Assembly: GCF_014655715.1 (NCBI RefSeq)
Contig: NZ_BNBM01000026.1
Span: 1-64,000 of the forward strand
Direction: 5' to 3'
DNA length: 64,000 bases
From: Streptomyces lanatus
Lineage (GTDB): Bacteria > Actinomycetota > Actinomycetes > Streptomycetales > Streptomycetaceae
This document shows positions 42,019 through 51,210 of the stretch, piece by piece. Positions within the stretch are counted from its first letter, which is position 1; each line of letters opens with the position of its first letter. A model generated the notes under the pieces. That model searched no databases, was not told where the DNA came from, and saw nothing but the letters and a program-made list of their open reading frames with translations. Made by a program: the position numbers and the translations under genes.

Positions 42019-42927
42019 ATGACCAGCAAAGAAACCGGCACCCACGGCGCCGTCCTGGAGGACAAGGCCCCCGAGAAGGACACCCCGATCGTCGAGCTGC
42101 GCAACGCGGGCAAGGCGTACGGCAACATCCGCGCCCTGCACGGCGTGGACCTGAAGGTGTTCCCCAACCAGGTCACCTGCGTCCTGGGCGACAACGGCGC
42201 GGGCAAGTCCACCCTCATCAAGATCATCTCCGGGCTGCACCAGCACACCGAGGGCGAGTTCCTCGTCGACGGCCGGCCGGTCCGCTTCTCCACCCCGCGT
42301 GAGGCGTTGGACAAGGGCATCGCCACGGTCTACCAGGACCTGGCCGTCGTGCCCCTGATGCCGGTGTGGCGGAACTTCTTCCTCGGCTCGGAGATGACCA
42401 AGGGCCCCTGGCCCGTACGCCGTCTCGACATCGAGAAGATGAAGAAGACCGCCGATCACGAATTGCGTGAGATGGGCATCGTCCTGGACGACCTGGAGCA
42501 GCCCATCGGGACGCTGTCGGGTGGCCAGCGCCAGTGTGTGGCGATCGCCCGCGCCGTGTACTTCGGCGCCCGTGTCCTGATCCTGGACGAGCCGACCGCC
42601 GCGCTCGGCGTCAAGCAGTCGGGTGTGGTGCTGAAGTACATCGCCGCCGCCCGCGACCGCGGCCTGGGCGTCATCTTCATCACCCACAACCCCCACCACG
42701 CCTACATGGTCGGCGACCACTTCAGCGTCCTGCGCCTGGGCACCATGGAGCTCAACGCCTCCCGCGACGAGGTCAGCCTCGAAGAGCTCACCAACCACAT
42801 GGCCGGCGGCACCGAACTCGCCGCACTCAAGCACGAGCTGGCCCAGGTACGCGGCGTCGACGTCGAAGAACTCCCCGAGGAGTCCGACCTCACCGCGACC
42901 GTGGCCTCCTCGGAAGGGAAGTCCTGA
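42019..42927 (+). CDS. Sugar ABC transporter ATPase, single-domain type
   Basis: 302 aa. ATG at 42019 with GGAGGTGAC upstream. Walker A is GDNGAGKST, signature LSGGQRQ, Walker B VLILDEPTAAL, and the switch His lies in ITHNPHH. Only one nucleotide-binding domain is present, whereas RbsA/MglA-type CUT2 ATPases usually have two; single-domain versions such as FrcA exist. It would act as a homodimer. Confidence 0.9.
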   Translation: MTSKETGTHGAVLEDKAPEKDTPIVELRNAGKAYGNIRALHGVDLKVFPNQVTCVLGDNGAGKSTLIKIISGLHQHTEGEFLVDGRPVRFSTPREALDKGIATVYQDLAVVPLMPVWRNFFLGSEMTKGPWPVRRLDIEKMKKTADHELREMGIVLDDLEQPIGTLSGGQRQCVAIARAVYFGARVLILDEPTAALGVKQSGVVLKYIAAARDRGLGVIFITHNPHHAYMVGDHFSVLRLGTMELNASRDEVSLEELTNHMAGGTELAALKHELAQVRGVDVEELPEESDLTATVASSEGKS

Positions 42928-42928
42928 C

Positions 42929-43831
42929 ATGGCACCTGCGCTGGACCGCATCCGGGTCGGCTCGGCCCCCGACTCCTGGGGCGTCTGGTTCCCCGACGAC
43001 CCCGTACAGGTGCCCTGGGAACGCTTTCTCGACGAGGTCGCCGAGGCCGGCTACGACTGGATCGAGCTGGGCCCGTACGGCTATCTCCCGACCGACCCGG
43101 CGCGTCTGACCGACGAGATCAACAAGCGCAACCTCAAGGTCTCGGCCGGCACGATCTTCACCGGCCTGCACCGCGGCCCCTCCGTCTGGGAGTCGACCTG
43201 GCAGCACGTCAGCGAGGTCGCCGCGCTCACCCAGGCCATGGGTGCCGAGCACCTCGTCGTCATCCCGTCCTTCTGGCGGGACGACAAGACCGCCGAGATC
43301 CTGGAGCCGCCGGAGCTCACCGCCGAGCAGTGGGCCCACCTCACCAAGGGCATGGAGCGGCTCGGGCACGAGGTGAAGGAGACGTTCGGCCTCGACATCG
43401 TCGTGCACCCGCACGCCGACACGCACATCGACACCGAGGCCCATGTCGAGCGCTTCCTGGACTCGACCGACTCCGACCTGGTCAACCTCTGCCTGGACAC
43501 CGGTCACTACGCCTACTGCGGCGGCGACAGCGTCAAGCTGATCGAGACCTACGGCGAGCGCATCGGCTATCTGCATCTCAAGCAGGTGGACCCGGAGATC
43601 CTCGCGGACGTGGTCAAGAACGAGATCCCGTTCGGCCCCGCCGTCCAGCGCGGCGTGATGTGCGAACCCCCGGCCGGCGTACCGGCGTTGGGCCCGGTCC
43701 TGGAGGCCGCGCAGAAGCTGAACGTGGACCTGTTCGCCATCGTCGAGCAGGACATGTACCCCTGCGAGCCGGACAAGCCCATGCCCATCGCGGTCCGTAC
43801 CCGCAAGTTCCTGAGGTCCTGCGGCGCCTGA
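42929..43831 (+). CDS. IolE/IolI-type TIM-barrel protein (inosose dehydratase or isomerase)
   Basis: 300 aa. AP-endonuclease-2-like barrel beginning RIRVGSAPDSWGVWFP, the opening found in inosose dehydratases. Metal-site residues appear in DIVVHPHADTHI, NLCLDTGHYAY and IGYLHLKQVDP. It would dehydrate 2-keto-myo-inositol, or isomerise inososes. No other iolE candidate is in the locus, so the dehydratase role is favoured. Starts two nt after the ATPase stop. Confidence 0.82.
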   Translation: MAPALDRIRVGSAPDSWGVWFPDDPVQVPWERFLDEVAEAGYDWIELGPYGYLPTDPARLTDEINKRNLKVSAGTIFTGLHRGPSVWESTWQHVSEVAALTQAMGAEHLVVIPSFWRDDKTAEILEPPELTAEQWAHLTKGMERLGHEVKETFGLDIVVHPHADTHIDTEAHVERFLDSTDSDLVNLCLDTGHYAYCGGDSVKLIETYGERIGYLHLKQVDPEILADVVKNEIPFGPAVQRGVMCEPPAGVPALGPVLEAAQKLNVDLFAIVEQDMYPCEPDKPMPIAVRTRKFLRSCGA

Positions 43832-43849
43832 CGACCCGAAAGGACAGCC

Positions 43850-44869
43850 ATGACTGAGCGCGCCACACTCGGAGTCGCAGTCATCGGTACCGGAAAGATG
43901 GGCGCGGACCATGTGCGCCGCATCCAGGAGGTCACCAGCGGGGCACGGGTGACCGCCGTCGTGGACGTCGACGCGGAGCGCGCCAAGTCGGTCGCGGCCC
44001 GTGTCGACGGCTGCACCGCGCACACCGACCCGGCTGCCGCGATGGCGTCGGCCGACGTCGACGCGGTGATCATCGCCTCACCGGGCCCCGCCCACGAGGC
44101 GGCCCTCCTCACCGCCTTCGAGCACGACCTGCCGGTGCTGTGCGAGAAGCCGCTCACCCCGGACGCGGAGTCCGCGCTACGGGTCGTGGAGGCCGAACGG
44201 AAGCTCGGCAGGCGCCGGGTCCAGGTGGGCTTCATGCGGCGCTACGACGCCGAGTACATGAAGCTCAAGTCCCTGCTGGAGACAGGGCAGTTGGGCCGCC
44301 CGCTGATGCTGCACAACCGGCATCGCAACGTGGCCAGCCCACCCGGCTGGACCTCCGAGATGCTCATCAACGACTCCGTCACGCACGAGATGGACGTGAC
44401 CCGCTGGCTACTCGGCCACGAGATCACGGCCGTCACCGTGCTCGCCCCGACCCCGTCGGGGAACGCCCCGGACGGCATCCGCGACCCGCAGTTCGTGATC
44501 TTCGAGACGGACGGCGGCGCCATCGTCGACGTCGAGATCTACGTCAACTGCGGCTTCGGCTACCAGGTCCAGGCCGAGGTCGTCTGCGAACGCGGCACCG
44601 CACGCGTCGGCGACGGCCACGCCATGGTCACCAACGCGGCAGGGCGTTGGGGCGGCATCATCACCCAGGACTACATCGAGCGCTTCGCCGACGCCTACGA
44701 CCGTGAGGTCCAGGCCTGGGTGGACGCCACCCGGCGCGGCGAGGTCACCGGCCCGAGCACCTGGGACGGCTACGCCGTGGCCGCGGTGTGCGAGGCGGGC
44801 GTCAAGGCGTTGGAAGAGGGCGGCCGGGTCGAGGTGGAGCTGGTCGAGCGGCCCGCGCTGTATCTCTGA
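43850..44869 (+). CDS. iolG: Inositol 2-dehydrogenase
   Basis: 339 aa Gfo/Idh/MocA protein. Rossmann motif GVAVIGTGKMGADH, the CEKPL catalytic Lys, and HEMDVTRWLLG with the conserved Asp/His typical of IolG. It oxidises myo-inositol to 2-keto-myo-inositol using NAD. Last gene of the transporter operon and followed by a strong terminator. AAGGACAG ribosome site. Confidence 0.88.
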   Translation: MTERATLGVAVIGTGKMGADHVRRIQEVTSGARVTAVVDVDAERAKSVAARVDGCTAHTDPAAAMASADVDAVIIASPGPAHEAALLTAFEHDLPVLCEKPLTPDAESALRVVEAERKLGRRRVQVGFMRRYDAEYMKLKSLLETGQLGRPLMLHNRHRNVASPPGWTSEMLINDSVTHEMDVTRWLLGHEITAVTVLAPTPSGNAPDGIRDPQFVIFETDGGAIVDVEIYVNCGFGYQVQAEVVCERGTARVGDGHAMVTNAAGRWGGIITQDYIERFADAYDREVQAWVDATRRGEVTGPSTWDGYAVAAVCEAGVKALEEGGRVEVELVERPALYL

Positions 44870-44900
44870 CGAACGGACCGCGCCGTACCTCCGACAACGA

Positions 44901-44937
44901 GAAGGAGGGCCGGGGAGACTCTCCCCGGCCCTCCTTC
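44901..44937. terminator. Perfect 17-bp bidirectional terminator
   Basis: Arms 44901-44917 and 44921-44937 pair perfectly around a 3-nt loop. It separates the convergent iolG and Gfo/Idh genes, 31 nt and 10 nt from their stops. Confidence 0.88.
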
Positions 44938-44947
44938 GTGCCCGGCC

Positions 44948-45970
44948 TCAGACTGCGAGCGACGTACGCGGTCGCGGCGCGAGCCCCGCCGCCCGGTAGG
45001 CCTCGTCGATCAGCGTCATCGTCGCCAGCGCGTCCCCCGCGTCCAGCGGCAGCGGCGCGTCCCGGCGGATGTGCGCGGCGAACGCCTCCAGCTGGTAGGT
45101 GTACGACGAGCGGGTGCCGAGCCGCTCCGTGCGCTCACCGTCCGCCGTACGCACCACGACCCGGTCGTCCTGGTGCGGCAGCACGAAGTTCGGCGCGAAC
45201 GCCTCCCCGCGCGAGCCGACGATGCGGCAGCTCATCTCCAGCGTGTCGTACGCCATGTGGCAGCGCGCCGAAGCGGTCGCCCCGCCCGGGTAGGCAAGCT
45301 CGGCGTCCAGCCACTCGTCGACACCGGGCGCGCCCGACCGCTCCCCGCCCCGCGCCGACACCAGCCGTGGCGCGCCGCCCGCCCAGGGCGCGAGCATCCG
45401 CACCGCGTGCAGGCTGTAGCAGCCGAGGTCCATCACGGCGCCGCCCGCGAGCGGCAGCGACCAGCGCGGATCGGTGTCACCGGGCGCCGGGATCGCCACC
45501 AGCGTCTCCACCCGCTGCAGCTCGCCCAGTTCACCGCTCTCCAGGATCGCGTGCAGGCGCCGGGTGACCGGGTGGAAGAGGTAGTGGAACGCCTCCATGA
45601 AGACGGAGCCCGACTTGGTGGCCGCCTGCAACACCTCGGCGGCCTCCTCGGCGTTGCTCGCCGACGGCTTCTCCGTCAGGACGTGCTTGCCGGCCGCGAG
45701 CGCGGCGAGGTTCCACGGCCCGTGCAGACCGTTGGCGAGCGGGTTGTAGACGACCTCGACCTCGGGGTCGGCGAGCAGGCCGGCGTAGGAGTCCACCACC
45801 CGTTCGACGTCGTGCTCGTCGGCGAACGCCTCGGCGCGGGACCGGTCGCGCGCGGCCACCGCCACGAGGCGGTGACCGGTCGTCCGGGCCGGTCCGACGA
45901 GGGAGAGTTCGGTGATGCGTGCCGCGCCCAGCACGCCGATGCGCAGCGGTTCCCGGCCCGAGTCGTTCAT
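44948..45970 (-). CDS. Gfo/Idh/MocA oxidoreductase (dihydrodiol-dehydrogenase-like)
   Basis: 340 aa. The ATG at 45970 overlaps the upstream stop (ATGA). The cofactor motif is GVLGAARI, and the TEKPSASN stretch carries the catalytic Lys. EAFHYLFHPVTRR and MDLGCYSLHAVR resemble the GFOR/trans-dihydrodiol-dehydrogenase branch. It probably oxidises or reduces a sugar or cyclitol with NAD(P). Last gene of a four-gene minus-strand operon. Confidence 0.85.
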   Translation of the reverse strand: MNDSGREPLRIGVLGAARITELSLVGPARTTGHRLVAVAARDRSRAEAFADEHDVERVVDSYAGLLADPEVEVVYNPLANGLHGPWNLAALAAGKHVLTEKPSASNAEEAAEVLQAATKSGSVFMEAFHYLFHPVTRRLHAILESGELGELQRVETLVAIPAPGDTDPRWSLPLAGGAVMDLGCYSLHAVRMLAPWAGGAPRLVSARGGERSGAPGVDEWLDAELAYPGGATASARCHMAYDTLEMSCRIVGSRGEAFAPNFVLPHQDDRVVVRTADGERTERLGTRSSYTYQLEAFAAHIRRDAPLPLDAGDALATMTLIDEAYRAAGLAPRPRTSLAV

Positions 45971-46971
45971 CCCTGCCGTACCTCCTCGATCGTGACGGGA
46001 CGGTGCTCGTGCAGCGACAGTGTGCACGCGTCGGCGATCCAGCCCGCCTCCAGCGCGTCCTCGATCGTGCACGGGGAGGGCCGGGTGCCGGCCACGACCT
46101 CGGTGAACGCGGTGAGTTCGGCGCGGTAGGCGGCGGTGAAGCGGTCCATGAAGAAGTCGTGCGGGGTGCCCGCAGGGAAGGTCACGCCGGGCTCGACCGA
46201 GCGCAGCGGCAGCTTGTCCTCCAGGCCGACGGCGATGGAGTCCTCGAACCCGTGGATCTCCATCCGGACGTCGTAACCCCGGGCGTTGTGGCGGGAGTTG
46301 GACACCACGGCGATCGTGCCGTCGTCCAGGGTGAGGATCGCGCCGGTGGTGTCGGCGTCGCCCGCCTCCTTGATGTAGTCGGCGCCCTTGTTGCCGCCGA
46401 CCGCGTACACCTCGGTCACCTCACGCCCGGTCACCCAGCGGATGATGTCGAAGTCGTGCACCGAACAGTCCCGGAAGATGCCACCGGAGGCGGCGATGTA
46501 CGCGGCGGGCGGCGGCGCCGGGTCCAGCGTGGTCGAGCGGACCGTGTGCAGCTTGCCCAGCTCACCGCTCTGCACCGCGGCACGGGCGTTGACGAACCCG
46601 GTGTCGAAGCGCCGGTTGTAGCCGATCTGGATCGGCACGTCGCTGCCCTGGACGGCCTTCAGCACCTGGACGCCCTCGGCCATGGTCTTGGCGACGGGCT
46701 TCTCGCAGAAGACGGGGATGCCCGCCTCGACGCCGGCCAGGATCAGCGCGGGGTGGGCGTCGGTCGCGGCGGCGACGACGATGCCGTCCACGCCCGCGTT
46801 GAGCAGGGCCTCCGGCGAGTCCACGACCTCGGCCCCGAACCGCTCCGCGGCGGCCTTGGCGGCGTCCGCGAACGGGTCGGTGACGACGAGGGAGTCGACC
46901 GCGTCGAGTCCGGAGAGGGTCTCGGCGTGGAAGGCGCCGATACGGCCGAGGCCGAGGATTCCGATACGCAT
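45967..46971 (-). CDS. Gfo/Idh/MocA oxidoreductase, inositol-dehydrogenase-like
   Basis: 334 aa. GILGLGRIGAFHAETL cofactor motif, CEKPVAKT catalytic Lys, and IFRDCSVHDFDIIRWVTG with the conserved Asp/His pair common to inositol dehydrogenases. Second iolG-like protein in the window but clearly diverged from the one at 43850, so it may act on scyllo- or D-chiro-inositol or on an inosose. Translationally coupled to the next gene. Confidence 0.86.
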   Translation of the reverse strand: MRIGILGLGRIGAFHAETLSGLDAVDSLVVTDPFADAAKAAAERFGAEVVDSPEALLNAGVDGIVVAAATDAHPALILAGVEAGIPVFCEKPVAKTMAEGVQVLKAVQGSDVPIQIGYNRRFDTGFVNARAAVQSGELGKLHTVRSTTLDPAPPPAAYIAASGGIFRDCSVHDFDIIRWVTGREVTEVYAVGGNKGADYIKEAGDADTTGAILTLDDGTIAVVSNSRHNARGYDVRMEIHGFEDSIAVGLEDKLPLRSVEPGVTFPAGTPHDFFMDRFTAAYRAELTAFTEVVAGTRPSPCTIEDALEAGWIADACTLSLHEHRPVTIEEVRQG

Positions 46972-47015
46972 GGGTGTTGCTCCTTGAAAGCGGTTTTACG
47001 GGGAGGTGGGGAAGG

Positions 47016-47792
47016 TCAGTCGAGGCCGCCGAGTACGTTCTGGTCCCAGTCGATCACCGAGCCGGTGACCACCCCGGACCGCTCCGACAACAGGAACACG
47101 ACGAAGTCGGCGATCTCGTCGGGCTGGCCCAGCTTGCCCATGGGCAGCTTCGCGGCGGCCTCCTCGCGCCAGTCGTCCGAGGCCCCGTGGAACGCCTTCT
47201 GCGTGGCGTCCTCGCCCTCGGTGGCCGTCCAGCCGATGTTCAGCCCGTTGATCCGGACCCGGTCCCAGCGGTGCGCGTGCGCGGCGTTGCGGGTCAGCCC
47301 GATGAGGCCGGCCTTCGCGGCGACGTACGGCGCGAGGAACGACTGCCCGCCGTGTGCCGAGGACGTGATGATGTTGACGACGGTGCCGGGCGCCTTGCGC
47401 GCGACCATGTCCGAGACGGCGGCCTGCATCGCGAAGAACGGTGCCTTGAGGTTGATCGCGATGTGCTGGTCGAACAGCTTGGGCGTGGTGTCGAGGAGCG
47501 TGCCCCGGGAGGTCAGCCCCGCCGAATTGACGAGGCAGTCGATACGGCCGTACGCGTCGACGACCTCGGCGACGGACGCTTTGGCCCGCTCGGCGTCCGA
47601 CAGGTCGGCCCGCACGAACATGGCCTTGCCCCCGGCGGCGGCCAGCTCGGCCACCAGCGCCTCACCGGGCTCGGAGCGCCGCCCGGTGACGGCCACGACC
47701 GCCCCCTCACGGACGGCGGCCCGCGCGATGGCGGCACCGACGCCCTGGCTGCCGCCGTTGACGAGGACGACCTTGTCGTCGAGAAGTCCCAT
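47016..47792 (-). CDS. Short-chain dehydrogenase/reductase
   Basis: 258 aa. GGSQGVGAAIA cofactor motif, NSAG, catalytic Ser near TSSAHGG and YVAAKAG supplying Tyr and Lys. ATG at 47792 with AAAGGACCC some 13 nt upstream. Classical SDR acting on a hydroxyl/keto group. It lies between PhyH and the Gfo/Idh genes and probably handles the same carbohydrate. Confidence 0.9.
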   Translation of the reverse strand: MGLLDDKVVLVNGGSQGVGAAIARAAVREGAVVAVTGRRSEPGEALVAELAAAGGKAMFVRADLSDAERAKASVAEVVDAYGRIDCLVNSAGLTSRGTLLDTTPKLFDQHIAINLKAPFFAMQAAVSDMVARKAPGTVVNIITSSAHGGQSFLAPYVAAKAGLIGLTRNAAHAHRWDRVRINGLNIGWTATEGEDATQKAFHGASDDWREEAAAKLPMGKLGQPDEIADFVVFLLSERSGVVTGSVIDWDQNVLGGLD

Positions 47793-47809
47793 GCTGTTTC
47801 CGGGTCCTT

Positions 47810-48982
47810 TCAGCTCTGGCGCCGCTCGGCGCCGGCCCGCAGTTCGTCGCGCAACGCCTCCGGCGTCCAGGCCTCGCGCAGCGCACGCCGTACGACGTCC
47901 GCCTGCGACGGCGGGGCCAGCCCGTCGACCGGCGGGTCGCTGTCGAGGTTGGTGGGGAAGGGGTAGCCCTCGGCGCTCGCGGCGATCACACGCGCCGCCC
48001 ACGCGTCGTCCGCGCCCTCGCCCAGCCGCTTGACGAGCACCGGGTAGACGCCGTTGGCGATGGCCTCGCGGTCCACGGTCTCCATGGCCCGCCCGAACGC
48101 GGAGGACACCTGGAGCAGGTTCGCCATGCGCCGGATGTCCGCCGACCGGTTGGTGCCGGCGGCGTGGAACAGCGCCGGGTTGAAGAAGGCCGCGTCTCCC
48201 TTGGCGAGCGGGAGCTGGGCGTGACGCGTCTCGAAGTACTCCTGGAACTCGGGCAGCCGCCACGCGAGGTAACCCGGCTCATAGGTCTGGGAGTGCGGCA
48301 GATACATCGTCGGCCCCGACTCCACCGGCATGTCGCAGTGCGCGACGGCGCCCTGGAGGGTGAGCACGGGGGAGAGGCGGTGCACATGGGCCGGATAGGC
48401 GGCGGCGACCTCGTCGGAGAGGAAGCCCAGGTGGTAGTCGCGGTGCACGCTCTGCGCCGCGCCGCCCGGGTTGACCACGTTGACCTGCGACGTCACCTGG
48501 TAGCCGGGGCCGAGCCAGGCCGTCGAGACCAGGGCCAGGATGTCGTTGGCGTAGTAGTCGGCGAACGCCTCGGGGTCGTGGAGGGCCGCCTTCTCCAGCG
48601 CGTTCCAGACCCGGTCATTGGCGCCGGGCTTGGCGAAGTGGTCTCCGGCGGTCGCGCCCGAGGCACGCTGCTCGGCGATCAGTGCGTCGAACACGGCACT
48701 GAGCCGGTCGACGACGCCGCGGTCGGGGAAGGCGCCCTTGAGGACGACGATGCCAGGGCCGTCGGACAGGGCACGGGCCAGCTCGGCCCGCACCGCACGG
48801 TCGTCCCCCGCCCCGCGCAGCCGGTCGCTGTCGTAGACCAGGACATCGCGCTCCACGGCGGAGGCATAGGGGTAGTCGGCGAGGTCGGTCGTCCGCTCGA
48901 CCAGCTCACGGAACTCCGCGAGGTCGCAGTCGCGCTCGGACAGCCAGGCCCGGCGGTGTACGGAGGTGAAGGACATCTGCAT
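47810..48982 (-). CDS. Phytanoyl-CoA dioxygenase (PhyH)-family 2-oxoglutarate/Fe(II) oxygenase
   Basis: 390 aa. The Fe ligands are visible in SVHRDYHLG (HxD) and the distal His of FNPALFHAAGTNRS, with a downstream Arg suited to 2-oxoglutarate. GAGAGGAC precedes the ATG. It heads the operon PhyH, SDR, Gfo/Idh, Gfo/Idh, divergent from a LacI gene. A hydroxylase feeding dehydrogenases suggests oxidative opening of an unusual sugar, cyclitol or their ethers. The substrate is unknown. Confidence 0.85.
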   Translation of the reverse strand: MQMSFTSVHRRAWLSERDCDLAEFRELVERTTDLADYPYASAVERDVLVYDSDRLRGAGDDRAVRAELARALSDGPGIVVLKGAFPDRGVVDRLSAVFDALIAEQRASGATAGDHFAKPGANDRVWNALEKAALHDPEAFADYYANDILALVSTAWLGPGYQVTSQVNVVNPGGAAQSVHRDYHLGFLSDEVAAAYPAHVHRLSPVLTLQGAVAHCDMPVESGPTMYLPHSQTYEPGYLAWRLPEFQEYFETRHAQLPLAKGDAAFFNPALFHAAGTNRSADIRRMANLLQVSSAFGRAMETVDREAIANGVYPVLVKRLGEGADDAWAARVIAASAEGYPFPTNLDSDPPVDGLAPPSQADVVRRALREAWTPEALRDELRAGAERRQS

Positions 48983-49085
48983 CGGCGTCCTCTCGGTGGC
49001 AGGGGCGACTCGGCGATGACGGGGGTTGGCTCAGCGATGACGGGTGCGGCTCAGCGGTGACAGGGGCGACTCAGCGGTGCCATTC

Positions 49086-49097
49086 TTGTCATGACAA
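49086..49097. promoter_or_regulatory. Palindromic operator between PhyH operon and LacI gene
   Basis: TTGTCATGACAA is a perfect 12-bp palindrome in the 168-nt divergent region, 54 nt before the LacI start. Suited to autoregulation and control of the PhyH operon. Confidence 0.65.
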
Positions 49098-49150
49098 TCC
49101 CCTCGAACAACCAGCAGGCGACCATCAAAAACCCCTCAAGGAGCCGTCGT

Positions 49151-50170
49151 ATGGGCCACCCCTTCCCGATCCGGGAGATCGCACGCCAGGCGGGCCTGAG
49201 CGAGGCCACCGTCGACCGTGTCCTCAACGGCCGGGGAGGGGTACGCGAGAACACCGCGCGGGAGGTCCAGCAGGCGATAGCCGACCTGGACCGGCAACGC
49301 ACCCAGGTCCGGCTCCTCGGCCGCACCTTCATGATCGACATGGTGGTGCAGGCGCCCGAGCGTTTCACCACCGCGGTTCGCTCCGCGCTGGAGGCCGAGA
49401 TGCCGTCCCTGCACCCGGCGGTCGTCCGCTCACGCTTCCACTTCCGAGAGACCGGGCCGGTGGAGGAGCTGAGCCGGACCCTGGACCGTATCGCCCGGCG
49501 CGGCTCGCAGGGCGTGATCCTCAAGGCGCCCGATGTCCCCGAGGTGACCGCCGCCGTCGCCCGGCTCGCGGAAGCCGGTATCCCGGTGGTGACCCTCGTG
49601 ACCGACCTGCCCTCCACCGCCCGCCTCGCCTACGTCGGCATCGACAACCGGGCCGCGGGGGCGACCGCCGCGTACCTCATGGGGCAGTGGCTGGGGGATC
49701 GGCCCGGCAATGTGCTGACCAGCCTCAGCAGTGGGTTCTTCCGCAATGAGGAGGAGCGGGAGATGGGGTTCCGTAGTGCCATGCGGACGCTGCATCCCGA
49801 GCGCACGCTGGTGGAGATCGCCGAGGGGCAGGGGTTGGACGCGACGCAGTACGACCTTGTTCGGGCCGCGTTGGAAAGGGACGCGGACATTCGGGCTGTC
49901 TACTCGATCGGGGGCGGCAATATCGCGACGCTGCGGGCGTTTGTGGATGCGGGCCGTGAATGTGCCGTCTTCATCGCGCATGACCTTGACCACGACAACA
50001 CGAAGCTGTTGCGGGAGCATCGGCTGTCGGCGGTGCTTCACCATGACCTGCGGCAGGACATGCGGGAGGCGTGCCATGTGGTGATGCGGGCGCATGGGGC
50101 GCTGCCCCCGGCCGGGGTGACCATGCCTTCGGCGATTCAAGTGGTCACGCCGTACAACATGCCGGGTTAG
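49151..50170 (+). CDS. LacI-family regulator
   Basis: 339 aa. The ATG at 49151 has AAGGAG seven nt upstream; the in-frame ATG at 49091 lies inside the operator palindrome and is rejected. HTH PIREIARQAGLSEATVDRVLNGRGG at 5-30, then a periplasmic-binding-like effector domain (VVTLVTDLPSTARLAYVGIDNRAAG). Divergent from the PhyH operon, which it most likely represses until a sugar-like inducer binds. Confidence 0.9.
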   Translation: MGHPFPIREIARQAGLSEATVDRVLNGRGGVRENTAREVQQAIADLDRQRTQVRLLGRTFMIDMVVQAPERFTTAVRSALEAEMPSLHPAVVRSRFHFRETGPVEELSRTLDRIARRGSQGVILKAPDVPEVTAAVARLAEAGIPVVTLVTDLPSTARLAYVGIDNRAAGATAAYLMGQWLGDRPGNVLTSLSSGFFRNEEEREMGFRSAMRTLHPERTLVEIAEGQGLDATQYDLVRAALERDADIRAVYSIGGGNIATLRAFVDAGRECAVFIAHDLDHDNTKLLREHRLSAVLHHDLRQDMREACHVVMRAHGALPPAGVTMPSAIQVVTPYNMPG

Positions 50171-50171
50171 G

Positions 50172-51200
50172 TCATTCGCCCGGGAAGACGATTCCGCACC
50201 GGCGTCTGATCGCGTCCATCACCCGCAGCGTGGCGACCGAGTCCGTCAGAGGGCGGAGCGGGGTCTCAAGGCGTCCCTCCTTGATGCGTCTCGCCACCTC
50301 GGCGGCCTCGAAGTGCAGGCCCTCATGCGCGATACGCGGTTCGGTGTACGTCCGTGCCGTACCGCCGCCCGCCGGGGTGAACACCACATCCCCCGGCTGG
50401 TAGAAGGGCCCCGGCAGCTGGAGCGTGCCCTCGGTGCCCGCGATCACCGCCGTAGTCGGCGTGTCGCTGAACAGCGTCGTGTGGACGACGGCCTGCTCAC
50501 CGCGCCCGGTGCTCAGCACCGCCCCGACCTGGCCGTTCACCCCCGCCGGATGTGCCTGGCCGGACGCCTGGACGATCTCCGCCGGACCCAGCACCCACGT
50601 CGCCAGCGACACCGGATACGTGCCCAGGTCCAGCAGCGGGCCGCCCGCGAGATCGGCGCGCAGGATGCGGTGACCCCCGGCCGGGTCGAAGTACTCGCCC
50701 AGATCCGCCAGCACGGAGCGGACCTCGCCGAGCATCCCGGAGTCGAGCACCTGCCGTACGACGTCGAAGCGCGGCAGGAAGAAGGTCCACAGTGCCTCCG
50801 CGCAGAACAGGCCGCGCTCGGCGGCGAGTTCGGCGATCTCGGTGGCCTGTGCCGCGTTCAGGCCGAGCGGCTTCTCGACCAGCACATGTTTCCCGGCCTC
50901 CAACGCCAGCCGCGCGCAGGCGAGATGGGCGGTGTGCTCGGTGGCGACATAGACGACGTCGATCGACTCGTCGGCCACCAGCTCCTCGTACGAGCCGTAC
51001 GCGCGCGTGACGTCGTGCCGTACGGCGAACTCCTCGGCGCGTGCTGTGTCGCGCGAGGCGACGGCGGCGAAGCGCTGGCGGGTGTGGCGGCGGGCCGAGC
51101 CGATGAAGCGCTCGGCGATCCAACCGGTGCCCAGGACACCCCAGTTGAGGGTGGGGGCGGCCATCGGATCCGGGGTGCGGGGCGAGGGCGGTGCGGGCAA
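50172..51200 (-). CDS. Gfo/Idh/MocA oxidoreductase
   Basis: 342 aa from the TTG at 51200, chosen because AGGAG overlapping the upstream stop lies seven nt before it; the ATG at 51164 has no ribosome site. GVLGTGWIAERF cofactor motif and VEKPLGLN catalytic Lys. LDLGTYPVSLA places it near the dihydrodiol-dehydrogenase branch. Third gene of a Gfo/Idh-only operon. Confidence 0.86.
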   Translation of the reverse strand: MPAPPSPRTPDPMAAPTLNWGVLGTGWIAERFIGSARRHTRQRFAAVASRDTARAEEFAVRHDVTRAYGSYEELVADESIDVVYVATEHTAHLACARLALEAGKHVLVEKPLGLNAAQATEIAELAAERGLFCAEALWTFFLPRFDVVRQVLDSGMLGEVRSVLADLGEYFDPAGGHRILRADLAGGPLLDLGTYPVSLATWVLGPAEIVQASGQAHPAGVNGQVGAVLSTGRGEQAVVHTTLFSDTPTTAVIAGTEGTLQLPGPFYQPGDVVFTPAGGGTARTYTEPRIAHEGLHFEAAEVARRIKEGRLETPLRPLTDSVATLRVMDAIRRRCGIVFPGE

Positions 51201-51210
51201 GGCTGGGCTC

